Positions 34,750 through 44,782 of a stretch of DNA of 64,000 nt are shown here, piece after piece; the first letter of the stretch is position 1; every line of letters starts with the position of its first letter. Source of the stretch: Chaetoderma sp. LZ-2023a (Eukaryota > Mollusca > Caudofoveata > Chaetodermatida > Chaetodermatidae). The translations under genes and the position numbers were made by a program. The notes below the pieces were generated by a model. That model was not told the DNA's origin and did no database searches. It was given only the letters and a program-made list of their open reading frames with translations. Where the stretch lies: positions 54,934,384 through 54,998,383 of the forward strand of contig CM067367.1 of NCBI GenBank assembly GCA_034401795.1, given 5' to 3'.

Positions 34750-34995
34750 ATAGATCCAATAACTTCCCAACCGGTATATTACATAGTTATGTAGGATACC
34801 TTATGTAGGATTCGATCCAAACCGGTATGTAGTATACCTTATGTAGTAAAGAATGACGCTCGGAAATACGTACCTAGTCAAAACTCTTAATTGATCCACT
34901 AACTTCCCAACCGGTATGTTACATATGTTATGTAGGATACCTTTCGTAGGAGATGTTCCAAACCGGTATATAGTATACCTTTCGTAGGAACGGAG
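34750..34995. repeat. Duplicated leader repeats in DIRS element
   Basis: Two diverged copies of a segment starting AACTTCCCAACCGGTAT (34757 and about 34910), each holding a smaller inner repeat CCAAACCGGTATRTAGTATA. They lie just inside the 5' terminal repeat of the element, probably in its untranslated leader. Confidence 0.7.
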
Positions 34996-35260
34996 CCTCG
35001 TGGCTAAAATAGGATCAGAGTTATTGACTTCCCCTGGCTTGTAATGTGAAGCTGACGCCATTTTCTTTCAACTTGGTCACAACGAACTTTCTGCTCATAT
35101 TCACGTAAATTATAACCATTTTACATAAGTACTATGACTTATTCAACAAAGACCACTTGTACTGTGGTTCGTGAAAAGCAAATGTGGATGTAGCTCCACA
35201 AGATTATGGAATGAATAGGATTTGTTGAGATAAAAGTTAGGTGTTTCCCGTAATACAGAA

Positions 35261-35534
35261 AATTAATTAATGACGGCTTGGACTCTGTCGCATGCATAGT
35301 AGCATAAGTGCGCATGCTCACAGACTCGTTTATATGTTCTCTATAGGAATAGAGGAACCGGTTCCCTAGAGCAATGACTGCTTTAGAGTTAAAGAGATAC
35401 TATCAAGACTACCCAATGGAGGGATGTATCTCTGCTAAACTTGTTTCAAGGGAACCTACACCATGGGAATGAATAGGTTAAAATTTTCTGAGATATCTAA
35501 GTCAGGTGACTTTTAGCAAACAGTGAATTGAGTG
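35261..35534 (-). repeat. DIRS inverted terminal repeat (right)
   Basis: Exact inverted partner of 28422-28695. The outer 27 bp (to 35561, ending TTGTGTTACAAAA) differ from the left edge, as is usual for DIRS. Confidence 0.95.
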
Positions 35535-35849
35535 CCTTAGTATTTTTGTTGTGTTACAAAATGTGTGTGCGCGCGCACACGCAAAATTGATTGTAATACA
35601 ACTCCTCCGAAACCGTTGAAAGGAATTCAATCAAATTTGGTATGTAAGTTATAACATATGAGTGCAGAATGGAAGAGCACATTTACAGAAACCATTGCAC
35701 GGAATTCAACCAAATTTACTATGTAAGGTGCCCATATGATTGTGGAGTGGAAGACAGCATGTACATGTCCAAAGGCCAAAGCTGTGAACATGGGGATTTG
35801 TGATGACGTGTCATTGACCAAGCAATATATTTTAAGAAGTATTCTTCTG

Positions 35850-36516
35850 CATACTTTGAAACTAATTTCACTAGATGGCCAACTGTTGGAATGCTGAACA
35901 CTCCACAAAGGATCAGTCACCTGATCACACACTCAGTGGACAGACACCATCATCATCACTGAAGAGGACAAAGCTAAAGAGTGGATATATCAAATCAGCC
36001 CTCCGAGCCAGCAACTACCCTGATTGGATGTTGGTGTCCCGAAAAAAGAGCTACCATCAGATCAGAGAATACCAACAAGGAAAAACGCACCACGGCAATC
36101 ATCCCATACATCAGAGGAGTGTGTGAGTGCCCCTAAAGAGCTTTCAATTCACATGGAGTTCACATGTACCAGAAGTCTGTGAACACCTTACGATCGCGCA
36201 AAGATAAGATTAAAAAAGAAAAGATGTGTGGTGTGGTCTACCAGGTCACCTGCGATAACTGTGATGACATGTACGTTGACGAGACTGATAGAGCATGGGT
36301 AAGGGTACAAGAACAACAGAATAGAGCCTCTTCTGATCAAATCAAATTAGCATGGATAGCATCAAAATAGTAATAACAGAAGAATGCTGGGGGAAAAGAA
36401 AAGTTCACGAGGCTATACAGATCAGACGGCTTAAGCCAACCATGAACAGAGACCAGAGACTGGAACTCCCACCGATTTATGACACTGTTGATCCCGCAAG
36501 CCGAGTCTCTGAATGA
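35850..36516 (+). mobile_element. Penelope-like element 3' part, GIY-YIG endonuclease
   Basis: Frames here give, in order, LKSGYIKSALRASNYPDW, an IPYIRGV-type block, CGVVYQVTCDNC followed by MYVDETDR (the GIY and YIG boxes with a CxxC-like spacing), and KPTMNRDQRLELPPIYD ending at a stop at 36516. This order is that of the C-terminal GIY-YIG endonuclease of Penelope-like elements, which nicks the target for reverse transcription. The reverse transcriptase part is absent (the DIRS element ends 290 bp upstream), and the blocks lie in more than one frame, so it is a dead 5'-truncated copy. The YIG box has D where G is usual. Confidence 0.75.
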
Positions 36517-36539
36517 ATGAGAGTCACCAGAGATCAGTG

Positions 36540-36580
36540 TAGTTGATGAAGCTCAGTGAACTGAGCGAAATATTCCAAGT
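36540..36580 (+). ncRNA. Hammerhead-like motif after Penelope element
   Basis: TGATGA at 36544-36549, a perfect six-base stem GCTCAG-TGAA-CTGAGC at 36551-36566, then GAAA at 36567-36570: the order of a hammerhead ribozyme core. Penelope-like elements are known to carry hammerhead motifs in their flanks. Here the first core C is T, there is an extra A before stem II, and I cannot find a convincing stem I, so it is likely a degenerate relic. Confidence 0.35.
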
Positions 36581-36678
36581 GAGCTAATAATTTAATTATC
36601 TTCGGGACATTTATAAATGTCTAATTATGAATCCAGAGCTAGGTAACAATATATTTGTTCTTATGCCACAAGGTGGTC

Positions 36679-37078
36679 TAATGGACCTTTCCATTTTTAG
36701 CCATGCCCCGCCCATCACTAGCTAAGCTCCACCCACACCTCGCCGTGTTGGGATTGATCGATCCCCCAAATGCCCTAGCTATCAATTTCCTGAAAACTAT
36801 GCAGGGAAGCTGTTGAATATTTTGTAACTAATTTGACTGGGTGCTGTTGCTGCCTATGGCAGCAACAGCACCCAGTCAAATTAGTTTCAAAATATTCAAC
36901 AGAATATTTATTAAATAGTAAAAGCAAACAAGTTGTACAACAATACATAGACCGTCTTCAAATATGCGTTCGTGACGTACTTATCGACGTCATTCATGAC
37001 ATCATTCATTATGATGTCATTGTACACATCACGCAATTCATTATGACGTCATATGATGTGTGGGTACTCTGGAAAGGT
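36679..37078 (+). mobile_element. MITE-D, complete
   Basis: ATGGACCTTTCCATTTTTAG start; GCCCCGCCCATCACTAGC; GATTGATCGATCC; a perfect central palindrome (GGGTGCTGTTGCTGCCTATG and inverse); TTTATTAAATAGTAAAAGC; TGACGTCA at 37044-37051; end CTCTGGAAAGGT. The best copy for a consensus. Confidence 0.88.
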
Positions 37079-37141
37079 GAATTGCTCAGATTAACTCATG
37101 CTGAGAGGTCAATATATATGCAATTCATGCCAGCAATCCTA

Positions 37142-37659
37142 ATGGAGGAATCCAATTTTAGCTATGCCCCGCCCATCTCTAGCTAAGCTCCACCAATGCT
37201 TGCCCATGTTGGGATCCATCGATCATTACTCTCTGAATCTCAGTTTCCAGGAAACTATACAGGTAAGCTGTTGAATATTTTGAACAGCATCCAGTCAAAT
37301 TAGTTTCAAAATATTCAACAGCATGTTTATTAACCCGTACCATCCTAATGTCAATATTCTATCTTTTATAGAGTCAATAGCAAAGAAACTAGTGTACATT
37401 TTTCAACAATTTTGGTGGAAGATGTTGCTGTCTACGAGTTCCTCTTTCACTTTAATTTGAAATTTTTTAATTTTGTCATCATAGTGGTAACTAAAGACAT
37501 TCAATTCGTACAGCAATGCTTAGTCCATCACCAATTATGCATTCGTGACGAACTGAGCTACGTTATTCATGACGTAATTGAATCTGACACCAGCCTACAC
37601 ATCACATAGTTGATTATGACATCATATGATTGATGGATTAAAACTGGAATCGTCCATTC
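37142..37659 (+). mobile_element. MITE-D carrying an inserted MITE-F
   Basis: Ends ATGGAGGAATCCAATTTTAG and AAAACTGGAATCGTCCATT. The element's own TTTATTAAATAGTAAAG site is split by MITE-F at 37330-37490. The D central palindrome is partly deleted. Confidence 0.85.
37330..37490 (+). mobile_element. MITE-F inserted in MITE-D
   Basis: TTAA 37330-37333 and GTAA 37487-37490 (worn TTAA). Ends CCCGTACCATCCTAATGTC and GTCATCATAGTGG; part of the inner palindrome is deleted. Interruption of D at its TTTATTAA word identifies the target as TTAA. Confidence 0.85.
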
Positions 37660-37739
37660 TGTGGAGGAGTAAGTAGTCTATTAAAGAAAAGGAGCAAGTG
37701 ATGGATGTTATTGTATTACAGATAGTCACCATGCCATAG

Positions 37740-38240
37740 GATCATTTGTCCTTTTTATACCATGCCAAAAAATATAGCTACTGGCAGCCATCTTGGAAAT
37801 TGGTTTCCGGATGATAGCTCCATTACTGTTTGTCGGATCGCATTGAAACTTCATAGGCTGGTGGGACTAGGCCTGGGGAAGAAACCTATCGAAATCGACG
37901 ATGATCCGAAATCCAAGATGGGCGCCAGCCACCGGTGGCCATCTTGAAAATTGGTTTCTGGATGATAACTCAGTTACCGTTTGTCGGATCGCATTGAAAC
38001 GTCATGGAATGGTTGGATCAGGACTGGGGAAGAAACCTATCGAAATTGACAACGATCGGAAATCCAAGATTGCCGCCAGCCACCGGTAGCCATCTTGAAA
38101 ATTGGTTTCTGGATTATAACTCCGTTACCGTTTATCGGATCGCTTTGAAACTTCATAGAATGGTTCGACTAAGTCTGCGGGTGCGGAAGGAAGAAACCTA
38201 TCGAAATCGATGCTGATCCAAAATCCAAGATGGCCGCCAT
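37740..38240 (+). repeat. Tandem-core repeat K (3 units of ~148 bp)
   Basis: Units begin near 37788, 37937 and 38085 with GCCATCTTGRAAATTGGTTT and share GTTTGTCGGATCGCATTGAA, GAAACCTATCGAAATCGA and ATCCAAGATGG. Unit-to-unit identity is high, so the array is young. Overlapping 60-70-codon frames here are repeat artefacts. Looks like a HINE core without its ends. Confidence 0.75.
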
Positions 38241-38416
38241 GCTACTCTCAATCTTCTGTAATAACAAAATCTGGTTTCTGATGAAATATGGACCACTTGA
38301 ATTATGTGCCATTCTTAGGATGTGCTGATGTGCTGAAACATCCGATGATGAAGAACAGTCAACTGACACGGAGCTGGTTGCATCTACACAATGCTAAGTG
38401 TGGTTCATCTATCGTT

Positions 38417-38421
38417 CGTTC

Positions 38422-38488
<67 letters not shown>

Positions 38489-38525
38489 CATTCATTCATT
38501 CATTCATCTATCCATCCATCTATCC
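38417..38525. repeat. (GATT)n / (ATTC)n microsatellite
   Basis: About 17 GATT units followed by ATTC and ATCC/ATCT variants. Simple repeat. Confidence 0.95.
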
Positions 38526-39512
38526 AACACATCTGTTTGTAAAGTGAATTCAAACAAGGTGCTGGATTTAAACTAATCGTTTCTGGAAGCATACTTATGT
38601 GACTAGCTTTCATTCCTGCATTCAGACAATTGATTGGTCAATTTGATCAGCCATCTTATAAACCAGTTTCAGAATGATAACTCTTGCTATGATGTGTCGG
38701 AAAAGTTTCCTGTGACATTATAGATATATAATTAAAGTGTGCTATATGTCAACAGCTCTCGTTCTTTGGTTTGTCATCATGGCGGGGTATTATGCGCCGT
38801 TTGCGGAGCTCTTGTTAAATAATCATTATATATTTAAACCAAAACAATCACATCGATTGCAGACGCTCACCCTCCCATTTTTGTTACATATTCCTTTTAA
38901 TTGTGAGTTTTCTGAATTTTTTACAATTCCCTTTTCTTCAGACAAAGACCAACGTTGGGGAATCTTAATCTATAGTAGCAAACTTTCTTGTGTTACATCT
39001 TTTGTCAAATTGGATCAGTAGTTATAGAGATATACATTAATCCAGAATTGTATCCGTGTTATTTATATCTGAATCACAATCAGCACCTTATGCCCTAACA
39101 CACTTTGTTGTGTTCTGTGGCGGCAGAATAAATCTACATTGGATGTATGTGGGCTGGGTACGTGGGTGCTCGATTGTGAATGATCTGATAGGAGATGCCA
39201 ACTTCTTGTGGATGGAGTCTTCCAAAAGAAACTGTTAAAAGATCAGAACCCCTGAGAAGCCATTTTCTGCATTCTTCATGATAACCAGTATAATGACTGC
39301 TTCAGAATTACCTCCAGCGGTACATTCTGTTCAGTGCAGTGTGACCTTAGACTTACCATGTAATGCATTTTAATATAAATAAAATAAAAATCTACATGTA
39401 TGTATAGATATTTTATTATCACACAGCTTTATGGATCACTGCTCTTAGCTGTCTGATCCTATGATACATTTATGTGAGCGTCAAGCAAGATGGTATAATA
39501 AAGTGCTATAAT
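38526..39512. other. No gene supported
   Basis: Positions 38625-38715 (ATTGGTCAATTTGATCAGCC, GATAACTC) resemble a K/HINE core fragment. A 94-codon plus-strand frame at 38737-39021 has no recognisable domain. Confidence 0.4.
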
Positions 39513-39683
39513 TTAACTGCGCAAAGTTAATTTTCCATGGGGTTTAGCTCTTCAATATGCTGAATATTTTGAAAATAATTTTACTGAAATTTGTTGGTGG
39601 CTAATATTCAAAATACTCAGCTAGTCCAAACTTATTACCCATTGCAACTATTGTCTGGTGTCTTACAGTGGTCAGACAGTTGT
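39513..39683 (+). mobile_element. MITE-G
   Basis: Left TTAA 39513-39516 with TTAACTGCGC; right AGACAGTTGT 39674-39683 is the inverted partner of the family start TTAACTGTCT. Core GCTGAATATTTTGAAAATA and CATGGGGTTTAGCTC present. Confidence 0.7.
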
Positions 39684-39688
39684 ACCAG

Positions 39689-39853
<165 letters not shown>

Positions 39854-40048
39854 TTATGAGCACATGAGTACAGCAGCTGTGAATTTATGTCATGGATGGA
39901 GGAGGCAGGTGGAAGCATGAGGTGGAGGATGTTTGGTCTAATATTTAAATGATATCATAATAAAAGTGGCATTTTAATGTACATTTGGTACAGCTTGCAA
40001 GGCACTGACAGTAATATGTTTCTTCAGGGATTTATAGAATTAGATGAT

Positions 40049-40241
40049 TTAACTCGTTTATGCCTGCAATCCTAGCATCTTTCAAGGCAAGATTTTACAA
40101 GGTGTTCAATATTTTGAGACTAATTTGACTGGAGGCTATTGCTGCCTTAGGTAGCATTGACATCCAAATCAAACTAGTTTCAAAATATTCAACAGAAGTT
40201 ATCTCTAATAGCATAAAGATTTTTGCATTGGTTTGTGTAAG
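40049..40241 (+). mobile_element. MITE-E
   Basis: TTAA 40049-40052; core GAGACTAATTTGACTGGAGG and inverse CAAACTAGTTTCAAAATATT; right arm AGCATAAAGATTTTTGCATT. Confidence 0.65.
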
Positions 40242-40302
40242 TGTTCACTCAGGTGAACAGAGATTTTTAGATTATATAAATATAAAAAAGGTACCATTAT
40301 CC

Positions 40303-40870
40303 CCCCCCCCCCCCCCCACCCCCCAGTAAGGACAAGAGGGTTTTGCATTCAGGTGTCTCTGTCTGTCTGTCTGTCTCTGTGTGTCTGTCTGTCTGTCTGT
40401 GTAACCCTTTGACACTCATATCAGCCAAGAACGGATTCAGCAGTGGCCTTGGAAAATGTCCATTTGCAGACCAACAGAAGACTATTTTTTTTAACTTACC
40501 ACTGGAATGACTGGCTCGATAACTGAGCCAGTCATTCCAGTAGTAAATTAGAAAAAATAGTCTTCTCTTGGTCTAAAAATGGGAATTTTCTTGAACGAAT
40601 TCAAGGGCTAAAGGGTTAACACAAATAAGAGGATATTAAGGCTTTGACCATGATCTGGGTAAAAGAACCCTGATCTGGATCATATAAAATTCTGGATCTA
40701 TGAATATCCTGAAAACTACTGTTCCGATTTGACTTAAATTTTAACATAACAAAGTGTGTGACAGTACACTAGGTTTTGTGCTTGATCGAAAAATTTGAAA
40801 CAATTTTGACAATCTAAAACTTTTGTACAATGGGACAAACACAGGAGGGCGAGGGTCTGTATAATCTCTG
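40303..40870 (+). mobile_element. Repeat M, with simple-repeat head and inserted MITE-A
   Basis: A C-run at 40303-40323, GGACAAGAGGGTTTTGC, (GTCT)n at 40357-40401, then MITE-A (40401-40619), then the body: TGATCTGGGTAAAAG, TTCTGGATCTATGAATATC, ATTTGACTTAAATTTTAACA, and end GGGCGAGGGTCTG, AATCTCTGATTGCT. The same order recurs at 46668-47135 without the insert, so M is a dispersed element of HINE-like form. Confidence 0.7.
40401..40619 (+). mobile_element. MITE-A inserted in repeat M
   Basis: Left GTAA (worn TTAA) then CCCTTTGACACTCATATCAG; right TTAA 40616-40619; full hairpin centre TGGCTCGATAACTGAGCCAG. Confidence 0.85.
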
Positions 40871-40884
40871 ATTGCTGTTGTTCT

Positions 40885-41106
40885 TTAGCCTATGGTAGCA
40901 ACAGCACCCAGTCAAATTAGGTTCAAAATATTCAACAGAATGTTTATTAAATAGTAAAGACACAATTTGCACAACAACGCTTAGTCCTTCATCAATTAAG
41001 TGTTTGTGACAAACCTATCTACGTCATTGATTATGACGTCAGCCTGCACGGCACGTACTAAGATTATGGCATCTCATGAATGATGGATAAACTAGAAAGG
41101 TTCATT
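40885..41106 (+). mobile_element. MITE-D, right half
   Basis: GCAACAGCACCCAGTCAAAT, TTTATTAAATAGTAAAGACA, TGACGTCA at 41034-41041, end GGATAAACTAGAAAGGTTCA. Confidence 0.75.
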
Positions 41107-41464
41107 GTCAGAGGTTCTTCTGTATTTTAGCTCAGATAATTCTCTTGGTAGCCACTTATGTCCATTGGAAGGCAGATTTTACATATGGCAGGTTCCTTTA
41201 TACACGTCGTCATGTCTGCATATATTTGAGAATCAATGCAAGTGTGGCAATATGTTTATCTGCAGCCCTCACATATCAGAAGACAGCATTGCACCTATAG
41301 CCAAAAATAAATTCGCTGTGGAGTTTCTCCCTGTCTAGTAAATTGTACATAGAACTAAAACATGTCTGCTGTGATTTAAAACCATTTTCAATTTCAATAT
41401 TTCAATTATCACACTCCCCTTCACAGCAGTCAGTCGATGATGCGGTTACGGTTACGGTATGGTA
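41107..41464. other. No gene supported
   Basis: A 77-codon plus-strand frame (41105-41338), cysteine-containing, starts in the MITE-D end. No family recognised. Confidence 0.35.
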
Positions 41465-41575
41465 ATAGAGAGATCCAGTTTATCGATCAATCATGACACC
41501 ATAATCAACAATGTATGTACACTGACATCATAATCAACTAGGTCATGAATGACATAATTAAGCCGTCATAAATGC

Positions 41576-42160
41576 TTAACCCTTTAACACTCATATCAGC
41601 CAAAAACGGCCTCTGCATGGGTGTACAGAAATAGCCATGTGCAGACCAAGAAAAGACTAGTTTTGAAAATTTATCACTGGAATGACTGGCTCGATAACCG
41701 AGCTAGTCATTCCAGGGATAAATTTTCAAAAATAATCTCTTGGTCTGCAGATGGACATTTTCTATGAGAAAATTTAAATTTTCTTGATCAAATTCAATGG
41801 TTAAAGGTGCATATTCACACCAGAATGATTGAAAATAAAATTGTTATAATTGCATACTTTTATAGGCTTAAATTATGTGCCTATATGTAATGAAACGAAA
41901 TAAATCTTAACATATGATGCTTCCATTACATATAAATGAATAAAAAATTTTAAGTTGCGAAATTGAAATAGAGGCACTGGCCTCTTTCAATTGCGCAACT
42001 TAAAAAATTATATTAATTTATACGTAATGAAATTATCATATGTTAAGATTTGTTTCGTTTCATTACACAGAGGCTCACAGTTTAAGCCTCTAAAAGTGTA
42101 TAATTTAAACAATTTTATTTTCAGAAATTTTACTGTGAATATGCACCTTTAAAGGGTTAA
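41576..42160 (+). mobile_element. MITE-A inside D and itself split by MITE-B
   Basis: TTAA 41576-41579 and 42157-42160. Left end CCCTTTAACACTCATATCAG; the right end is divided into ATGGTTAA before B and AGGGTTAA after it. Comparison with the empty site in the D copy at 18305 proves the TTAA duplication. Confidence 0.9.
41805..42148. mobile_element. MITE-B, palindromic, TTAA-flanked
   Basis: 344 bp. Starts AGGTGCATATTCACACC and ends TACTGTGAATATGCACCT, with TTAA at 41801-41804 and 42149-42152. Nearly the whole length folds: GAAAATAAAATTGTTATAAT, TAGGCTTAAA, CTTAACATATGAT and TAAGTTGCG each have an inverted partner, with loop AGAGGCACTGGCCTCT at the middle. Single copy in the window. The start is not CCC, so this is a different TTAA family from A. 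Confidence 0.88.
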
Positions 42161-42413
42161 TAGTCTGTCAAAATGTATGAATTTATGTCTACTATTGAAT
42201 AAACATTCTGTTGAATATTTTGAAACTAATTTAACTGGCAGCAACAGCACCCAGTCAAATTAGTTTCAAAATATTCAACAGCTTACCTCTATAGTTTTCC
42301 GGAGATTGGGATTCTGGGAGTGCAGGGATCGATCGATCTCAACATGGGCAAAGTATGGGTGGAGCTTAACTAGCGATGGGCGAGGGATAGCTAAAACTGG
42401 ATTCCTCCATTAC

Positions 42414-43329
42414 TGTCTCTGGTTGGTCTGAGGGTTACTAACCAGTATAAGTGGTCTGTATTATTGGTGGTCCCAATATATATACAATATATGTTTCCTG
42501 ATCCATCTGTTTAATGGACAGACATACTTACACAAATACACAGAACATTGCAAGTACAAATACATGCCAAGATCGCTTTCATATCTCCTCAAAATGATGC
42601 GCTAAAAATGGAAAACAAAACACAAGAATTCTGCTATAGTTGTTCCTGTCAATTTGCATCAGGAAAGGCTTCCATGAAAAACAAGTATCTATAAGTGTGT
42701 GTTGTCTGGCGCAAGCCTTCGTGTAATTACCTGGTAATTGTACTATGTAGAGTATCTTCTCATCTTCAAAGTGAGGCTCTAAGTTTTTAATGACTTACAA
42801 GATATAAGACACTAGTTAGTGATTATTATCTCACTGTAAGATGGAATTGCAGGAATGTGGGGTTTGGTTATGAGATTACATGTACAAATGTGCTCCATGG
42901 ATTGTCAGTTTTCAACACCTGAAGATTCTGGATTATAGAACTGATATGGATCAGTTCCATAGGCCTTTCAACCCAAGAGACATCACCTATTACTATACAG
43001 TAAGCTCTTTATGACATAATGAACATTATGTTGAATATATTGAATCTAATTTTAAATTTTAGATTGCAATTTGTTAAGTTCGTGGATGCAGTTCAGTTTG
43101 GTGATTGCGAGAATAATTTTTGTTGCTTTGCAAATCATTTATGCATGGCCACCAGATCAGTATTTAAGTATTTTTTCTGTTCATTTGCTTGAACGTTCTA
43201 TCTAATCTAGTTGGGCATAGCACTATATGGAGACGTTGTCATTTTCTTGCCCATCCACATGATCCTGCTTGCTTGGTGTACATAGTAATCCAACATTTTC
43301 CATTATAGTCAGATTTCATCCATGCATGC
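42414..43329. other. No gene seen
   Basis: Spacer; no repeat of the window's families and no convincing exon. Confidence 0.35.
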
Positions 43330-43381
43330 ATATACATTGTCACCCGACGGCCATCCACGGGGACACTAGTAATAGGCAGCG

Positions 43382-43422
<41 letters not shown>

Positions 43423-44290
43423 GTCCGTCCCTCCATCACACTAGGTTTCCACTCGATAACTTTAGTTAGCCTGCATGGATTTATTTCAAATTTGGTATAG
43501 TGATTCCTTTTGACGAGGCCTCGGTGGGGATTGCGTTTCAGTGACGTGCATCCAGTTGTAATGGAGTTATCCCCCTTGAATGACATAGAATTCAAGGAAA
43601 AGTTGGTTTCCGTTCAATACCTTTAGCTAGCCTGCATGGAATTATTTCAAATTTGTTATAGTGATTCCTTATGACGAAGCCTCGATGGGGATTGCATTTC
43701 AGCGACGCGAGTCCAGATGTGATGGAGTTATCCCCCTTGAATGACATAGAATTCAAGAAAAATTTGGTTTCCGTTCAATACCTTTAGCTAGCCTGCATGG
43801 ATTTATTTCAAATTTGGTATAGTGATTCCTTATGATGAGGCCTCGGTGGGGATTGCGTTTCAGCAATGTGCGTCTAGATTTGATGGAGTTATCCCCCTGG
43901 AATGACACAGAATTCAAGGAAAATTTGGTTTCCGCTCTAACTTTACATAGTCTGCATGGATTTATTTCAGAGTTGGCATACTCATTCCTTGTCGCTAGTC
44001 CTCGGTGGGGATTGCATTTCAGAGATGAGCGTCTAGGCGCAACAGAGTTGTCCCCCTTAAATAATGACCAAATTTGTCAGAAAAACTTGGTTTCCACTGG
44101 ATAACTTTAACTACATGCGCCTGCGTGTGTAATTTATCAGACACTCAACCTTTACATATGTTGTATTGTTGTAGCCACCATAGATTCACATGCATATACA
44201 CACACGCAATTTTGTAAAGGCAGGAATCTCAAAAATTTGTTTTACTAACAACACCCGTCGGGGGATGTGATCAGTACTGATCTTCTTGTT
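43330..44290 (+). mobile_element. HINE-like element I: GT tract, four 161-bp units, 3' stem-loop
   Basis: A (GT)n/(GTCC)n tract at 43382-43432 leads into four tandem units starting GGTTTCC at 43444, 43605, 43766 and 43927, an exact 161-bp period, with a partial fifth at 44089. Units share CTAGCCTGCATGGATTTATT, GTATAGTGATTCCTTATGA, CCTCGGTGGGGATTGC and GAGTTATCCCCCTTGAATGA. The 3' end is the perfect palindrome GATCAGTACTGATC (44269-44282) followed by TTCTTGTT. This matches the pearl-type layout of bivalves. Left limit uncertain. Confidence 0.75.
43386..43421. repeat. (GT)n microsatellite
   Basis: About 17 GT units running into GTCCGTCCGTCC; part of the element I head. Confidence 0.93.
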
Positions 44291-44424
44291 TTAACTTTGT
44301 TTTCAATCAAAGCTATTACAAGGCTTTCAGTTAATTGTTTCCAATGGTCTTTGATGGATCCATTTCACTCTATATAGTCTAGCTGAATTCTCTGACACAA
44401 GGACGCAATCTTTTCGATAGATAA

Positions 44425-44725
44425 AGGGATCCATTTATAGCTATGCCACATCCATTTATAGAGTGTACCATTTGTAGCTACACTCTGTCCACTTTTTATT
44501 TGTGTTGGAATCGATTTGAAACTCTGAAAGGGGAAATCCTAGAATCTAAATTTAAACACTATTAACTTTGTAAATTCAACACATAGAATTTATACACCTG
44601 TGTGAGAGATTTTTGTCATGAAGCTACAGCATTTTGATTGTGGATGTCAGCTACATGAAACATGTGACATATTTGATTATGACATCAAAACACTGAGTGA
44701 CAGATCAGATGACTATTCCATTGTT
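44425..44725 (+). mobile_element. MITE-D-like relic
   Basis: GATCCATTTATAGCTATGCC, GTGTTGGAATCGATT, and a tail GATTATGACATCAAAACACT, GTGACAGATCAGAT. The central palindrome is gone. Same subtype as 51618. Confidence 0.5.
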
Positions 44726-44782
44726 ACATAACTGCTTACAGATTTATTGTTTTAGCACATCACTTGTGACACTTGTCTCTTA

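Larger units (their letters stand above)
28365..35561 (-). mobile_element. DIRS-type tyrosine-recombinase retroelement (fossil)
   Basis: About 7.2 kb, read from right to left. Structure seen: inverted terminal repeats identical over 274 bp, unequal outer edges, and an internal complementary region just inside the left repeat that is complementary to both edges, a layout specific to DIRS-like elements. Minus-strand remnants of RNase H and tyrosine recombinase lie in the expected order. No long intact frame is left, so the coding part is broken with many (more than ten) breaks, while the identical terminal repeats point to a recent insertion. No target-site duplication is evident, as expected for recombinase integration. 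Confidence 0.85.
41465..42413 (-). mobile_element. MITE-D, outermost of a three-level nest
   Basis: Ends AGAGATCCAGTTTATCG and AAAACTGGATTCCTCCATT. Its AAATGCTTAA|TAGTCTGTC site is opened by MITE-A at 41576-42160. Without inserts the element would be about 370 bp. Confidence 0.85.

Noticed and set aside
28365-35561. Retrovirus or LTR (Gypsy/Copia) element, or a Polinton
   Set aside because: The terminal repeats are inverted rather than direct, an internal complementary region is present, and recombinase rather than integrase remnants are seen; no Polinton-type genes were recognised.
37762-38216. Three overlapping related frames (LENWFLDDNSVTVCRIALK...) that look like a repeated protein domain
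   Set aside because: They follow the 148-bp tandem units of repeat K; the period is not a multiple of three, so the frame shifts at each unit.
43444-44095. CRISPR-like or satellite array
   Set aside because: The 161-bp units are contiguous without spacers and sit between an element head and a 3' stem-loop; they are the core of a transposable element in a eukaryotic genome.
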